Source of the DNA: Marinihelvus fidelis
Lineage (GTDB): Bacteria > Pseudomonadota > Gammaproteobacteria > Xanthomonadales > SZUA-36
Length of the DNA: 64,000 bases
Assembly (NCBI RefSeq): GCF_008725655.1
Contig: NZ_VYXP01000003.1
Span: forward strand, 310,001 to 374,000
Direction of reading: 5' to 3'
Shown here piece by piece: positions 19,069-28,058 of the stretch. Made by a program: the position numbers and the translations under genes. Position 1 is the stretch's first letter; each line of letters starts with the position of its first letter. Under the pieces are notes generated by a model. It was not told the DNA's origin. It did not search any database and worked only from the letters and a program-made list of their open reading frames with translations.

Positions 19069-22000
19069 AAACCCGCGCCTGATCGCCCTTTTCTCCGCGC
19101 TGCTGATCGTCGCCGGGCTGGCGGCGCTGGCCGCGCTACCCACCACCGAGGACCCCCGGGTCCTGAATCGCGTGGCCACGGTCCTGACCGCTTACCCCGG
19201 CGCCACGCCGGAGCGGGTCGAAGCGCTGGTCTCCGAACCGATCGAGAACGCCCTGCGCTCGATGCCAGCGATCGACACCATCGACTCCAGTTCGCAGGCC
19301 GGTATGTCGGTGATGCGTGTTCAGCTGAAGGACACGATCACGGACGCCGCCTCCGAGTGGTCCGAAGCGCGCGACAAGCTCGCCGATGTGGCCCCTTCCC
19401 TGCCGGATGGCGCACTGGCCCCGCGCCTGGACGACGACCGTGGCTATGCCTTCACCCGGATCCTGGCGCTGCGCTGGCAAGGTGACGGCCAGCCCGACAT
19501 GGCGATCCTGGGCCGCTACGCCGACGAACTGGCTCGCCGGCTACGGACCGTGAGCGGCATGGACCTGGTGCAGCGGTTTGGCGCGCCGGACGAGATTTTC
19601 CTGGTGACCATCGATTCCGCCGCGGCGGCCCGCGCCGGGCTGTCGGTTAACCAGGTCGCCGCGGCCATCCGCGGTCGCGACGCCAAGGTGGCCGCGGGGC
19701 AGTTGCGCGGCGATGGCCGTGACTGGCAGGTCGAGGTCAGTGGCGAGATGGACAGCATCGCCGCACTCGAGGCCACGGTGCTGCGCGAAGCCGATGACGG
19801 CCGCTCACTGCGCCTGCATGACATTGCCCGCGTCGAGCGCGCACCGGACACACCGGCCGACGAACTGGCCCGCGTTTCGGGCCGGCCGGCCGTAGTGGTC
19901 GCGGCGCGCATGCTGCCGGATGTCCGCATCGGCACCTGGAGCGACGCCCTGGATGCCGAGCTGGCGCGCTTCACCGCCACCCTGCCGGCCAACCTGGCCA
20001 TCGACACCCTGTTCGACCAGGCGCGCTACACCCGTGACCGCATGGGCGGCCTGGCCGGCAACCTGTTGCTGGGCTTCGTAGTGATCCTGTCCGTACTTTT
20101 CCTGACCCTGGGCTGGCGGGCCGCGCTGGTGGTGGCGGTGGCCCTGCCACTCACCGCCGCCTTCACGCTCGCCTGCCTGCGTTTCTACGGCCTGCCGATC
20201 CACCAGATGACGGTCACCGGCCTGGTCGTGGCGCTGGGCATCATGGTCGACAACGCCATCGTCATGACCGACACCATCCAGCGCCTGATGCGGGATGGGC
20301 TGGGGCGACTGCAGGCCACCACCCGCGCGATCCGGCACCTGTGGCTGCCGCTGGCTGGCTCGACACTGACGACCATCCTGGCCTTCGCGCCCATCGCCCT
20401 GATGCCGGGCCCGGCGGGCGAGTTTGTCGGCGGTATCGCCATGTCGGTGATTTTCGCGCTACTGGGCTCATGGCTGATTTCACACACGCTGATCGCCGGC
20501 CTGGCCTGCCGCTACCTGGACCCGGCGCACGGCGGTGAAGGCCTGGCGCTGCCGGCATTGGGCCGAAACTTCAGGCAGTTGCTGGGCTGGAGCCTGCGAC
20601 ACCCGCGGGCCAGCATCGCCCTGGCCGCGAGCCTGCCAATCGCCGGCTACCTGGCCGCGACCCAGATGACGGAGCAGTTCTTTCCGCCGTCCGACCGCGA
20701 CATGTTCACGATCGAGGTCCACCTGGACCCGGCCACCGGCATCGACGCCACCGAGGCCATCACGGCCGCCATGACGGCCGACATCCTGGCGCAGTCTGGC
20801 ATCGCGTCCGCACACTGGTTCATCGGCGTGAGCTCGCCATCGTTCTACTACAACATGATGCAGCGCTTCGATAACCGCCCCAACTTCGCCCAGGCCATGG
20901 TCACAGCCGAAGACCGGCAGGCCGCCGACCGCGCCATCCCCGCCTTGCAGCGCGTGCTCGACGACCGCTACCCGCGCGCACAGGTGCTGGTGCGCACCCT
21001 GGAACAGGGCCCGCCGTTCAGTGCGCCGGTGGAGATCCGCGTCTACGGGCCGCGCCTGGACACGCTGGCCGCCGTGGGCGATGACATCCGCCGCCTCGCG
21101 CTGGAAACCGACGACGTGATCCACGCCCGCGCGACGCTGGTTCGCGGCCGTCCCCAGGCCCAGTTGCTGATTGATGAGAACCGCGTCCGCCGCGCCGGCA
21201 TCGACCCGGTGACGCTGGCGGGCGAACTACAGGCACAGCTCGACGGCGTGACCGCCGGCTCGATTCTCGAATCCACGGAAGATGTCCCCGTGCGGTTGCG
21301 GGTTGACCGCGATCACCGCCAGGACGCGGACGCGCTGTACCGCCTGCACGTGGCGGGTACCGGCAACCAGGCCGTCAATGTCGGCAGCCTGGGCACGCTG
21401 GACATCCGCCCGGTTGCGGATGTCATCAGCCGGCGACAGGGCCAGCGGGTCAATACCATCGAGGTGTACCTGCGGGCCGGCATCCTGCCCGCCCAGGTAC
21501 AGGCGCGCCTGCAGGACCGCCTGCGCCAGGCCGGGCCGGAGCTGCCGCCGGGCTATCGCGTCGAATTCGGCGGCGAGAGTGCGGAGCGCAACGCCGCCGT
21601 CGGCAACCTGCTGGCCAATGTCGGCCTGATCCTGGCGCTGCTGGTGACCACCATCGTGCTCAGCTTCAACTCGTTCCGCATGAGCAGCATCATCCTGGGG
21701 GTCGCCGTGCTGGCACCGGGGCTGGGCCTGCTGTGCGTGTGGGCGGCCGGCTATGCCTTCGGCTTCGTTGTTATTGTTGGCCTGATGGGCCTGGTGGGCC
21801 TGGCGATTAACGCCGCCATCGTCATCATCGCCGAGCTTCGCTCTGACCCGGACGCGGCACGTGGCGACCTGCAGGCCACCATCGACGGCGTCATGAAGTG
21901 CACGCGGCACATCGGCTCGACCACGCTGACCACGCTGGGCGGCTTCATGCCGCTGATCCTGTCGGGTGGGGGGTTCTGGCCGCCGTTCGCCATTGCCATC

Positions 22001-22120
22001 GCCGGCGGCACGGTGCTGACCTCGCTGCTGAGCTTCCTGCTGGTGCCGGCGGCCTTTCGCGCCTTCGCGCGGCGCCGCCCTCTGGACGCGCCTAGGCCGG
22101 CAGCCCGAAGCGCTGCCTGA
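19049..22120 (+). CDS. RND efflux transporter permease, second system
   Basis: A 1023-residue inner-membrane pump starting at ATG 19049 (MLARTLENPRLIALFSALLI), overlapping the adaptor by 20 bases; the frame is open further upstream but only as adaptor shadow. TM1 is followed by TTEDPRVLNRVATVLTAYPGATPERVEALVSEPIE, and TM4 reads ALGIMVDNAIVMTDTIQRLM, so the second Asp of the AcrB pair is Asn. Such VDNAIV sequences occur in the TriC-like branch. The C-terminal half has TTIVLSFNSFRMSSIILGVAVLAPGLGLL and AINAAIVIIAELRSDPD. No outer-membrane channel gene is present. The 3' end overlaps the convergent HAD gene by 29 bases. Confidence 0.92.
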   Translation: MLARTLENPRLIALFSALLIVAGLAALAALPTTEDPRVLNRVATVLTAYPGATPERVEALVSEPIENALRSMPAIDTIDSSSQAGMSVMRVQLKDTITDAASEWSEARDKLADVAPSLPDGALAPRLDDDRGYAFTRILALRWQGDGQPDMAILGRYADELARRLRTVSGMDLVQRFGAPDEIFLVTIDSAAAARAGLSVNQVAAAIRGRDAKVAAGQLRGDGRDWQVEVSGEMDSIAALEATVLREADDGRSLRLHDIARVERAPDTPADELARVSGRPAVVVAARMLPDVRIGTWSDALDAELARFTATLPANLAIDTLFDQARYTRDRMGGLAGNLLLGFVVILSVLFLTLGWRAALVVAVALPLTAAFTLACLRFYGLPIHQMTVTGLVVALGIMVDNAIVMTDTIQRLMRDGLGRLQATTRAIRHLWLPLAGSTLTTILAFAPIALMPGPAGEFVGGIAMSVIFALLGSWLISHTLIAGLACRYLDPAHGGEGLALPALGRNFRQLLGWSLRHPRASIALAASLPIAGYLAATQMTEQFFPPSDRDMFTIEVHLDPATGIDATEAITAAMTADILAQSGIASAHWFIGVSSPSFYYNMMQRFDNRPNFAQAMVTAEDRQAADRAIPALQRVLDDRYPRAQVLVRTLEQGPPFSAPVEIRVYGPRLDTLAAVGDDIRRLALETDDVIHARATLVRGRPQAQLLIDENRVRRAGIDPVTLAGELQAQLDGVTAGSILESTEDVPVRLRVDRDHRQDADALYRLHVAGTGNQAVNVGSLGTLDIRPVADVISRRQGQRVNTIEVYLRAGILPAQVQARLQDRLRQAGPELPPGYRVEFGGESAERNAAVGNLLANVGLILALLVTTIVLSFNSFRMSSIILGVAVLAPGLGLLCVWAAGYAFGFVVIVGLMGLVGLAINAAIVIIAELRSDPDAARGDLQATIDGVMKCTRHIGSTTLTTLGGFMPLILSGGGFWPPFAIAIAGGTVLTSLLSFLLVPAAFRAFARRRPLDAPRPAARSAA

Positions 22121-22919
22121 GAAACCGCGCGATCCCGTCTTCGTCGTGATGGCCGATGACCGCGGTGGCCGCTTCGCGCACCGGGTCCGAGGCGTTCTCC
22201 GGCGCGTAGCATTCATCGGCGCGCGCGAACATGCTCAGGTCGTTGTCGCTGTCGCCGAAGCAGACCACGCGGGTCACACCCAGTTGGCCGCGCAATGCGT
22301 CGATGGCACCGCCCTTGCTGGCGTCGGCATGATGGATATCGATCCACCGCCACTCCTCGCCCTCCAGGGCGTGCCCTGAAAATGCCACCAGGTGCGGTTC
22401 GTCGGCGACCATCGCCGCGACCGCGGCCACCGGCGCCGGCGCGCCGATCGCGCTGATGCTGGAGATCTCCGCGTCGGCCGGCAGCTGCGACGCCGGCCGG
22501 ACCTCGACGCCGTTACGGCGCGCGAACAGCTCCGACAAGGTCTTCTCGACCTCGTGGCGGATGGGCGGGTGATAGACCCGGTGCCGGTTCCCGGGCTCGA
22601 ACGTAAAGATAAACGGCGTCATGTCCTGCGCCAGGGTGGCCTCGAGCACGTGGCTGATCTCGCCCACGGTAAGGAAATTCTGGTGGCTGTAGGCATCGGT
22701 ATCCGGATGCCAGATCATGACACCGTTCTTGAACACCTGCGGCAGCCTGAACCGGTGCGGCGCGAGAATCTCGCGCGACGCGTGCAGCGTGCGGCCGGTG
22801 GCCACGGTATAGGCCACGTCGCGCTCGGCCAGCGCGGCCAGTGTGTCACGGGTGTAGTCGGAGATGGCGCCGCCGCGATCCAGCAGCGTGCCGTCGAGGT
22901 CAAATACGATCAGTTCCAT
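22092..22919 (-). CDS. HAD-superfamily phosphatase, Cof type
   Basis: A 275-residue cytosolic hydrolase of the Cof/SupH group. Motif I is MELIVFDLDGTLLDRGG, motif II is near YTVATGRTLHASRE, motif III lysine is in ADASKGGAIDAL, and motif IV is VCFGDSDNDLSMFARAD. The large cap domain between motifs II and III is the type IIB cap. Substrates in this family are usually sugar phosphates, nucleotides or pyridoxal phosphate; the sequence does not choose. It overlaps the RND pump end by 29 bases in convergent orientation. Confidence 0.9.
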   Translation of the reverse strand: MELIVFDLDGTLLDRGGAISDYTRDTLAALAERDVAYTVATGRTLHASREILAPHRFRLPQVFKNGVMIWHPDTDAYSHQNFLTVGEISHVLEATLAQDMTPFIFTFEPGNRHRVYHPPIRHEVEKTLSELFARRNGVEVRPASQLPADAEISSISAIGAPAPVAAVAAMVADEPHLVAFSGHALEGEEWRWIDIHHADASKGGAIDALRGQLGVTRVVCFGDSDNDLSMFARADECYAPENASDPVREAATAVIGHHDEDGIARFLRQRFGLPA

Positions 22920-22970
22920 GGCGTCAAAGCTTACACCGCCGGGATGACAATTTCCGGGCGCGATGGTCGT

Positions 22971-23861
22971 TCAGAGTTCCGCCCTGACACGGGCGCCGGT
23001 CACACGCCCCAGTCGGGCCTCTCGCCAGATCATCAGCAGGTTTGAGCCGATGACAATCAGCGCGCCGATGATCACATGCGGCAGCGGCCACTCGCTCCAG
23101 ATCAGCCAGCCAAACAGCGTCGCCCAGACAATGCTGCTGTAGTTGAAGACGGTGACAATGGCCGCCTTCGCGTGGCTGAACGCGGTGGACAGCAACCATT
23201 GCGCGCCGGCGCCGGACAGCCCCACCCCCAGCAACAGCGGAATCTCATCGGCGGTAGGCCTGACCGCAACAAACGGCAGCGGAATGGCCGTAACGATCAC
23301 GCCAATCAGGAAGAAGTAGAACGCGATGGACACCGGCCGTTCGAACTGGCCCAGGTAACGCAGGATGATCTGCAGGGTCGCATGCAGGCAGGCCGCGCCC
23401 AGCGCCACGGCAATGCCCAGCGCATAGACGTTGCCGGTGGGCCTGGCCATGACCAAAACACCAATGAAACCCACCACCACGGCTGCCCAGCGCCAGGGGC
23501 CCACCGACTCCTTCAGGAAGATCACGCCCAACACCGGAATGAACAGCGACGAGGTGAACATCAGCACCGTGGTATCCGCCATCGGCATCAGCGAGTAGGC
23601 GTAGAACGTCGCGCACAGGCTCAGGGTGCCGACCACGGCCCGCACCCCCACCAGCATAGGCTTCGATTTCAGCACCAGGATCTCGCGGCGGCCGAAGACG
23701 AAAATCGCAATGAGGAAGGGGATGATGGCGATGAAGTTACGGTAGAACGCGATCTCCACCACGGAGTGGTTCGCCGCCAGCAACTTGGCAAAGACATTCA
23801 TCAGGGTAAAGCAGAAAAAAGCGCCGACCGCGGCCGCCATGCCGACTGTAACCCGTTCCAT
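22971..23861 (-). CDS. DMT-superfamily transporter (EamA)
   Basis: A 296-residue inner-membrane protein with ten predicted helices in two EamA repeats. The start MERVTVGMAAAVGAFFCFTLMNVFAKLLA at ATG 23861 is preceded by GGAG; upstream codons in the same frame are Arg/Gly-rich and unlikely to be coding. The second repeat includes GAACLHATLQIILRYLG and LLSTAFSHAKAAIVTVFNYSSIVWATLFGWLIW, the characteristic DMT C-terminal segment. Drug, metabolite or amino acid exporter by family; no substrate clue. About 50 bases from the HAD gene on the same strand. Confidence 0.88.
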   Translation of the reverse strand: MERVTVGMAAAVGAFFCFTLMNVFAKLLAANHSVVEIAFYRNFIAIIPFLIAIFVFGRREILVLKSKPMLVGVRAVVGTLSLCATFYAYSLMPMADTTVLMFTSSLFIPVLGVIFLKESVGPWRWAAVVVGFIGVLVMARPTGNVYALGIAVALGAACLHATLQIILRYLGQFERPVSIAFYFFLIGVIVTAIPLPFVAVRPTADEIPLLLGVGLSGAGAQWLLSTAFSHAKAAIVTVFNYSSIVWATLFGWLIWSEWPLPHVIIGALIVIGSNLLMIWREARLGRVTGARVRAEL

Positions 23862-24178
23862 TGATGCCGTCTCCCTGCGTCCGCGCTGCCCGGATGCACG
23901 GGCGCCAGTGGGCATTGTAATGGGGCGTGGGTGTTACCGTCAGTGGAATTAGAAACGGCGACCCGGAGGCCGCCGTTGGGGGGTTGGCCGAAAGGGGGGT
24001 TCGGCCGGTCATGATCGTAATCTGGCAAGGTCTCGCACGACCTTCGATTCCAGAGATTTATTTATAATTCATTTTTAGATAATAATCCAGTTCAAGTTAA
24101 AAATAACTTCTGTCAACAAATATTCGCTCTTTCTAGGGCTTACGAAACTTTTTTAACAAGAAAAGAACGGTCGCTCAT
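23862..24178. other. intergenic region: tandem hairpins and an AT-rich stretch
   Basis: Downstream of the GH2 gene. Two hairpins, AACGGCG/CGCCGTT (23954-23977) and GGCCGAA/TTCGGCC (23986-24006), could end minus-strand transcription. From about 24030 to 24180 the sequence is strongly AT-rich, unlike all other long gaps here. No credible reading frame was seen. Confidence 0.5.
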
Positions 24179-26932
24179 TTATTTATATTCCCAAAACCCC
24201 AGTTTCACCCGTCTCGAAGCCGGTTCCAGGCCCTCGGCCTGCGCACTGACGGTCAGGCTGCCGCCGGCGCCCTGCCCCGGCAGAGCCCGGACGATCACCA
24301 GGGCCAGGCCGTTGAAGGCGGACCGCTCGGTGGCGTGAAAGCCGGTCATGTCCGTCGGGTCGCCGTTGTCGGTGGCGACGATCTCGCCCGGCCCCTCGAT
24401 CGAGAATCGCAGCGCGGTATCGGCATTGGCCACGGTGTGGCCATTGGCATCGACCACGCGCACGGCCAGGAAAGCCAGGTCCAGGCCATCGGCACGGATG
24501 ACACCCCTGTCCGGTTCAATGACGAGTGCCGCCGGCGGCCCCGTGGTGACCACGCGGTCGGTGGCCCAGGGCTCGCCGTTCCGCCAGGTCCTGACCTCGA
24601 GCTCCCCCGGCGTGTAGACCACGTCATCCCACCTTATTCGGAATTGTAATTCGCCTTTCTTTTTTCGCCCTAATGACTCGCCATTGAGGAACAGCTCGGC
24701 CTCGTCCCCCGAGGTAAAGACGTGCACCGGGGTGACCCGGCCCTCGCGCCCCGGCCAGTTCCAGTGTGGTAGCAGGTGGGCCATCGGGTAATCCGGCCGC
24801 CAGTGCGCCTGGTACAGGTAATAGCGATCCTTGGGGAAGCCGGCCAGGTCGATGACGCCGAAGTAACTGCTGCGGGCGCTGTAGTACGGCGTTGGCTCGC
24901 CCAGGTAATCCCAGCCGCTCCAGACAAACCCACCGGCCACGTACGGGTGCTGTGCGAGTGAGCGGAACACCTTGTCAGCCGAAGAGCCGAACGGCGCCGT
25001 GTACAGCTCGTAGCTGCTGACTTGGGCCGACACCGGGTCACCACCCGCACCGTCCGCCACGGGCGCGCTATCGCCTTCGGCGACCGGGAACAGGTATTCG
25101 CCACGGGAACTCACCGCCGCGGCGTTCTCGCTGCTGAGGATCACCTTTTCGGGATAGGCCTGGCGAAACGCGGGGTACATCGGTGACGTGCGGATCCCCT
25201 GCAGGTGGGCGTAACCCGGTGCATCGCGGATGCCCTCGCCCTGGTAATTCAGGTGCACCATGTCCATGACCGCCGGCAGCGGCATGCCGGGCTTGGCAAA
25301 GTTCATGGACACCCCGGTGGGCCGGGTCGGGTCTTCCTGCTTCGTGATCGCTTGCAGGCGCCGGGCCACGGCCGCGCCGTCGTCGCCGGTGTACTGCTCG
25401 CCCACCTCGTTGCCCAGGCTCCACATGATCACCGACGGGTGGTTGCGGTCGCGGCGCAGGAAAGCGCGCAGGTCCGGCTCGCTCCAGTCATCAAAAACCA
25501 GGTGAAAGTCGAGCGGCGTCTTCTTGCGCGCCCAGACATCGAAAATCTCGTCCACCACCAGGATTCCCATGCGGTCGGCCAGGTCCAGCAGTTCCGGGGC
25601 CGGCGGGTTGTGCGCCGTGCGGATGGCGTTGGCGCCCATGGCCTGCAGCATTTCGAGCTGGCGCTCCGCGGCACGGCTGTTCCAGGCCGCACCCAGCGCC
25701 CCCAGGTCGTGATGCTGGTTCGCGCCTTTCAGCTCGATGCGTTCCCCGTTGATCCATAGGCCGGTTTCACTATCGTATTTTAATTCACGAATTCCAAATC
25801 TTGTTTCTACTTTATCGATAACTTGCCCATCTCGACTCAGGCGGGTGACGGCCAGGTAGCGGTGGGGAGACTGGTTGGGTGGCGGCCCCCACAACCTGGG
25901 CTGGGCAATGCGCGCCCCGGCCTCGACCCGGGCCCGCGCGCCAGCGCGGATCTCGGTGGTGAACGCCGTTGTTTCGGTGACGGCCGATTCACCGCGCAGC
26001 CCGTCGCTGCCGAGTACGTACACGGCCGTCTCCACGCTGACGCGGGCCGCTTCGGATGACGTGTTTTTTATATCAGAAATAACCTTAATTTTAGCTTCTT
26101 TATTACTGATATCGCTTGATATAACATGAACACCCCAGGGCGTGACATGAACCGGGTCCTGCCGGGTCAGCCAGACATTCCGGTACAGCCCGCCGCCGGG
26201 ATACCAGCGCGAGGACTCCGGCGGGTTGTCCATGCGGATCGCCAGCAGGTTGTCACCGCCGGGCACCAGGTAGGGCGTCAGGTCCACCTGCCAGGACGCG
26301 TAGCCATAGGGCCAGCCACCGGCCAGGTGGCCGTTGATCCAGACCATGGCGTAGGCCATGGCACCGCCCACTTCCAGCGTCACCTGTTGCCCCTGCCAGT
26401 CGGCCGGAATGTCCAGGCTGCGCCGGTACCAGGCCACGCCGGGGCTGGGCAGGCGCCCCATGCCTCCACCCACCGCTACATCCTCCCCCACCATGAACGG
26501 CCCGCCGATGGCCCAGTCGTGGGGCAGCGTGACGCGCGCCCAGTCGCCGTCATCAAAACCGTGCCCCAGCAACGGCAGGTCGGTGACGGGTTCGTGCGCA
26601 GGCCGTGCGTGATGGCGTTTCGGGTCGTCGATGAACTCATTCGCCGTGGGCAGCACCCAGGGCTTCAGCACCCCTGCACTGCCGGCCACCTCGACGGCCT
26701 CGGTGGGCTCCGCGTCGGCCGGCCGGCCATCGCTGGATTCGGTCACCTCTGGCCGGACGTCATAGACCAGCCCATCGGGGGTTTCATCCGGGCCGTACTT
26801 CATGAACCGCCAGCCATCGTTCAACGAAACCCGCAACCGCGGGGAGTCGTCCGTTGATGCCGAAGCAGGACTGGCCAGCGGGGCCAGCAACAGGCAGAAA
26901 ACGGCGGCGAGCAATACGGGCAATCTGGGCAT
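24179..26932 (-). CDS. exported GH2 beta-galactosidase-like glycosidase
   Basis: A 917-residue glycoside hydrolase family 2 enzyme, probably periplasmic. Start at ATG 26932 gives a clear signal peptide (LPVLLAAVFCLLLAPLASPASA); an ATG at 26980 is a weaker alternative. Domains in order: N-terminal jelly-roll (LPHDWAIGGPFM, VEVGGAMAYAMVWINGHLAGGWPYGY), immunoglobulin-like domain, TIM barrel with acid/base Glu in IMWSLGNEVGEQY (residue about 505) and likely nucleophile in VILSSENAAAV (about 600), then C-terminal beta domains including an Ig-like segment (LAFLAVRVVDANGHTV). Substrate is probably a beta-galactoside. Three patches inside the gene are AT-rich, in contrast to the rest, and may reflect transfer from a low-GC donor. 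Confidence 0.9.
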   Translation of the reverse strand: MPRLPVLLAAVFCLLLAPLASPASASTDDSPRLRVSLNDGWRFMKYGPDETPDGLVYDVRPEVTESSDGRPADAEPTEAVEVAGSAGVLKPWVLPTANEFIDDPKRHHARPAHEPVTDLPLLGHGFDDGDWARVTLPHDWAIGGPFMVGEDVAVGGGMGRLPSPGVAWYRRSLDIPADWQGQQVTLEVGGAMAYAMVWINGHLAGGWPYGYASWQVDLTPYLVPGGDNLLAIRMDNPPESSRWYPGGGLYRNVWLTRQDPVHVTPWGVHVISSDISNKEAKIKVISDIKNTSSEAARVSVETAVYVLGSDGLRGESAVTETTAFTTEIRAGARARVEAGARIAQPRLWGPPPNQSPHRYLAVTRLSRDGQVIDKVETRFGIRELKYDSETGLWINGERIELKGANQHHDLGALGAAWNSRAAERQLEMLQAMGANAIRTAHNPPAPELLDLADRMGILVVDEIFDVWARKKTPLDFHLVFDDWSEPDLRAFLRRDRNHPSVIMWSLGNEVGEQYTGDDGAAVARRLQAITKQEDPTRPTGVSMNFAKPGMPLPAVMDMVHLNYQGEGIRDAPGYAHLQGIRTSPMYPAFRQAYPEKVILSSENAAAVSSRGEYLFPVAEGDSAPVADGAGGDPVSAQVSSYELYTAPFGSSADKVFRSLAQHPYVAGGFVWSGWDYLGEPTPYYSARSSYFGVIDLAGFPKDRYYLYQAHWRPDYPMAHLLPHWNWPGREGRVTPVHVFTSGDEAELFLNGESLGRKKKGELQFRIRWDDVVYTPGELEVRTWRNGEPWATDRVVTTGPPAALVIEPDRGVIRADGLDLAFLAVRVVDANGHTVANADTALRFSIEGPGEIVATDNGDPTDMTGFHATERSAFNGLALVIVRALPGQGAGGSLTVSAQAEGLEPASRRVKLGFWEYK

Positions 26933-27041
26933 GGTGAGCTTCTGGTTTTTATTCAGGAAAATCGAGTATATATCGCTCATCCCTGCCAGGTTGCTGCATG
27001 CCGGGCTGGTCCGGCATGACGGCCAGTGGTAGGTTGCCCTG

Positions 27042-28049
27042 ATGAAAACAAATCGACGAGAACTGATCCTGGGCGCGGTCTCCGCCGGACTGGCCGGCCA
27101 GGCTGGCCACGCGATCGCGCAGACGCCGCCGCCCGGCAGCCCGGCGACCCGTGACGGTGCCGCCCCAGACCCGCTCGAGACCATCGACCTGTGGCCGGGC
27201 GAGGCCCCGGGGCTGCCAGCCACGCCGCCCACGGAAACGGTCGCCGAGCGCAGCACCGACCCGGGAATGCATGACCGCGCGGTCACCGGCATCCGTCGGC
27301 CGCGCATGGCCGTGTTCCGGCCGGAGACCCCGAACGGCACCGCAGTGCTGGTGACGCCGGGTGGCGGCTACCAGCGCGTGGTCGTGGACAAGGAAGGCTA
27401 TGAACTGGGACGCTGGCTCTCGGCGCGGGGCTACACGGTGTTTGTGCTGTTCTACCGGCTGCCCGGTGAAGGCTGGGCCAATCGCCAGGACGTGCCGCTG
27501 GCCGACGCGCAGCGCGCCATGCGCCTGGTGCGCTACAGGGCCGCCGATTTCGGCATTGACCCGGAACGGGTCCTGGCGATGGGCTTTTCCGCCGGTGGGC
27601 ACCTGTGTGCGGACCTGGCCACGCGCGCAGACGCCCCGGTGTACGCCGCCGTGGATGACGCCGATGCCCTGTCCGCGCGCCCGCGGCTGGCGGCGCCCAT
27701 CTACCCGGTTATCGCCCTGTCCGCGCCGCTGGCGCACACCGGGTCGCGAAACAACCTGCTGGGTGAAGACGCTGGCCCCGGGATGGAAGCGGCCCACTCA
27801 CCGGACCGCAACGTGACCGCCAGCACGCCACCCTGCTTCCTGGTGCATGCCGAGGACGACGGCGCCGTGGTCGTGGGTAACAGCCTGCGTTTGCGCGCCG
27901 CCCTGGTCGAGCACGGTGTGCCGGTGGAGACCCACCTGTTCACCCACGGTGGGCACGGCTTTGGGATCTCGCGTGCCGCCGGCAAGCCGGCGGCGCATTG
28001 GCCTGAACTGTACGTTCGCTGGGTGGAGTCGATGCTGGCCGCCAGTTAG
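27042..28049 (+). CDS. Tat-exported alpha/beta-hydrolase, acetyl-xylan-esterase-like
   Basis: A 335-residue esterase of the BD-FAE/BCE-like alpha/beta hydrolase group. The N-terminus MKTNRRELILGAVSAGLAGQ has a twin-arginine motif. LVTPGGGYQRV forms the oxyanion region, GFSAGGHLC the nucleophile elbow (Ser), VHAEDDGAV the Asp and THGGHGFG the His of the triad. Homologues deacetylate plant or algal polysaccharides. It is divergent from GH2 (110 bases between starts), fitting a joint role in polysaccharide breakdown. Start at ATG 27042. Confidence 0.85.
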   Translation: MKTNRRELILGAVSAGLAGQAGHAIAQTPPPGSPATRDGAAPDPLETIDLWPGEAPGLPATPPTETVAERSTDPGMHDRAVTGIRRPRMAVFRPETPNGTAVLVTPGGGYQRVVVDKEGYELGRWLSARGYTVFVLFYRLPGEGWANRQDVPLADAQRAMRLVRYRAADFGIDPERVLAMGFSAGGHLCADLATRADAPVYAAVDDADALSARPRLAAPIYPVIALSAPLAHTGSRNNLLGEDAGPGMEAAHSPDRNVTASTPPCFLVHAEDDGAVVVGNSLRLRAALVEHGVPVETHLFTHGGHGFGISRAAGKPAAHWPELYVRWVESMLAAS

Positions 28050-28058
28050 TGGCGGACC

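Noticed and set aside
26933-27340. N-terminal 136-codon extension of the GH2 frame
   Set aside because: The extension overlaps the divergent esterase start and lacks family sequence; the signal peptide begins at 26932.
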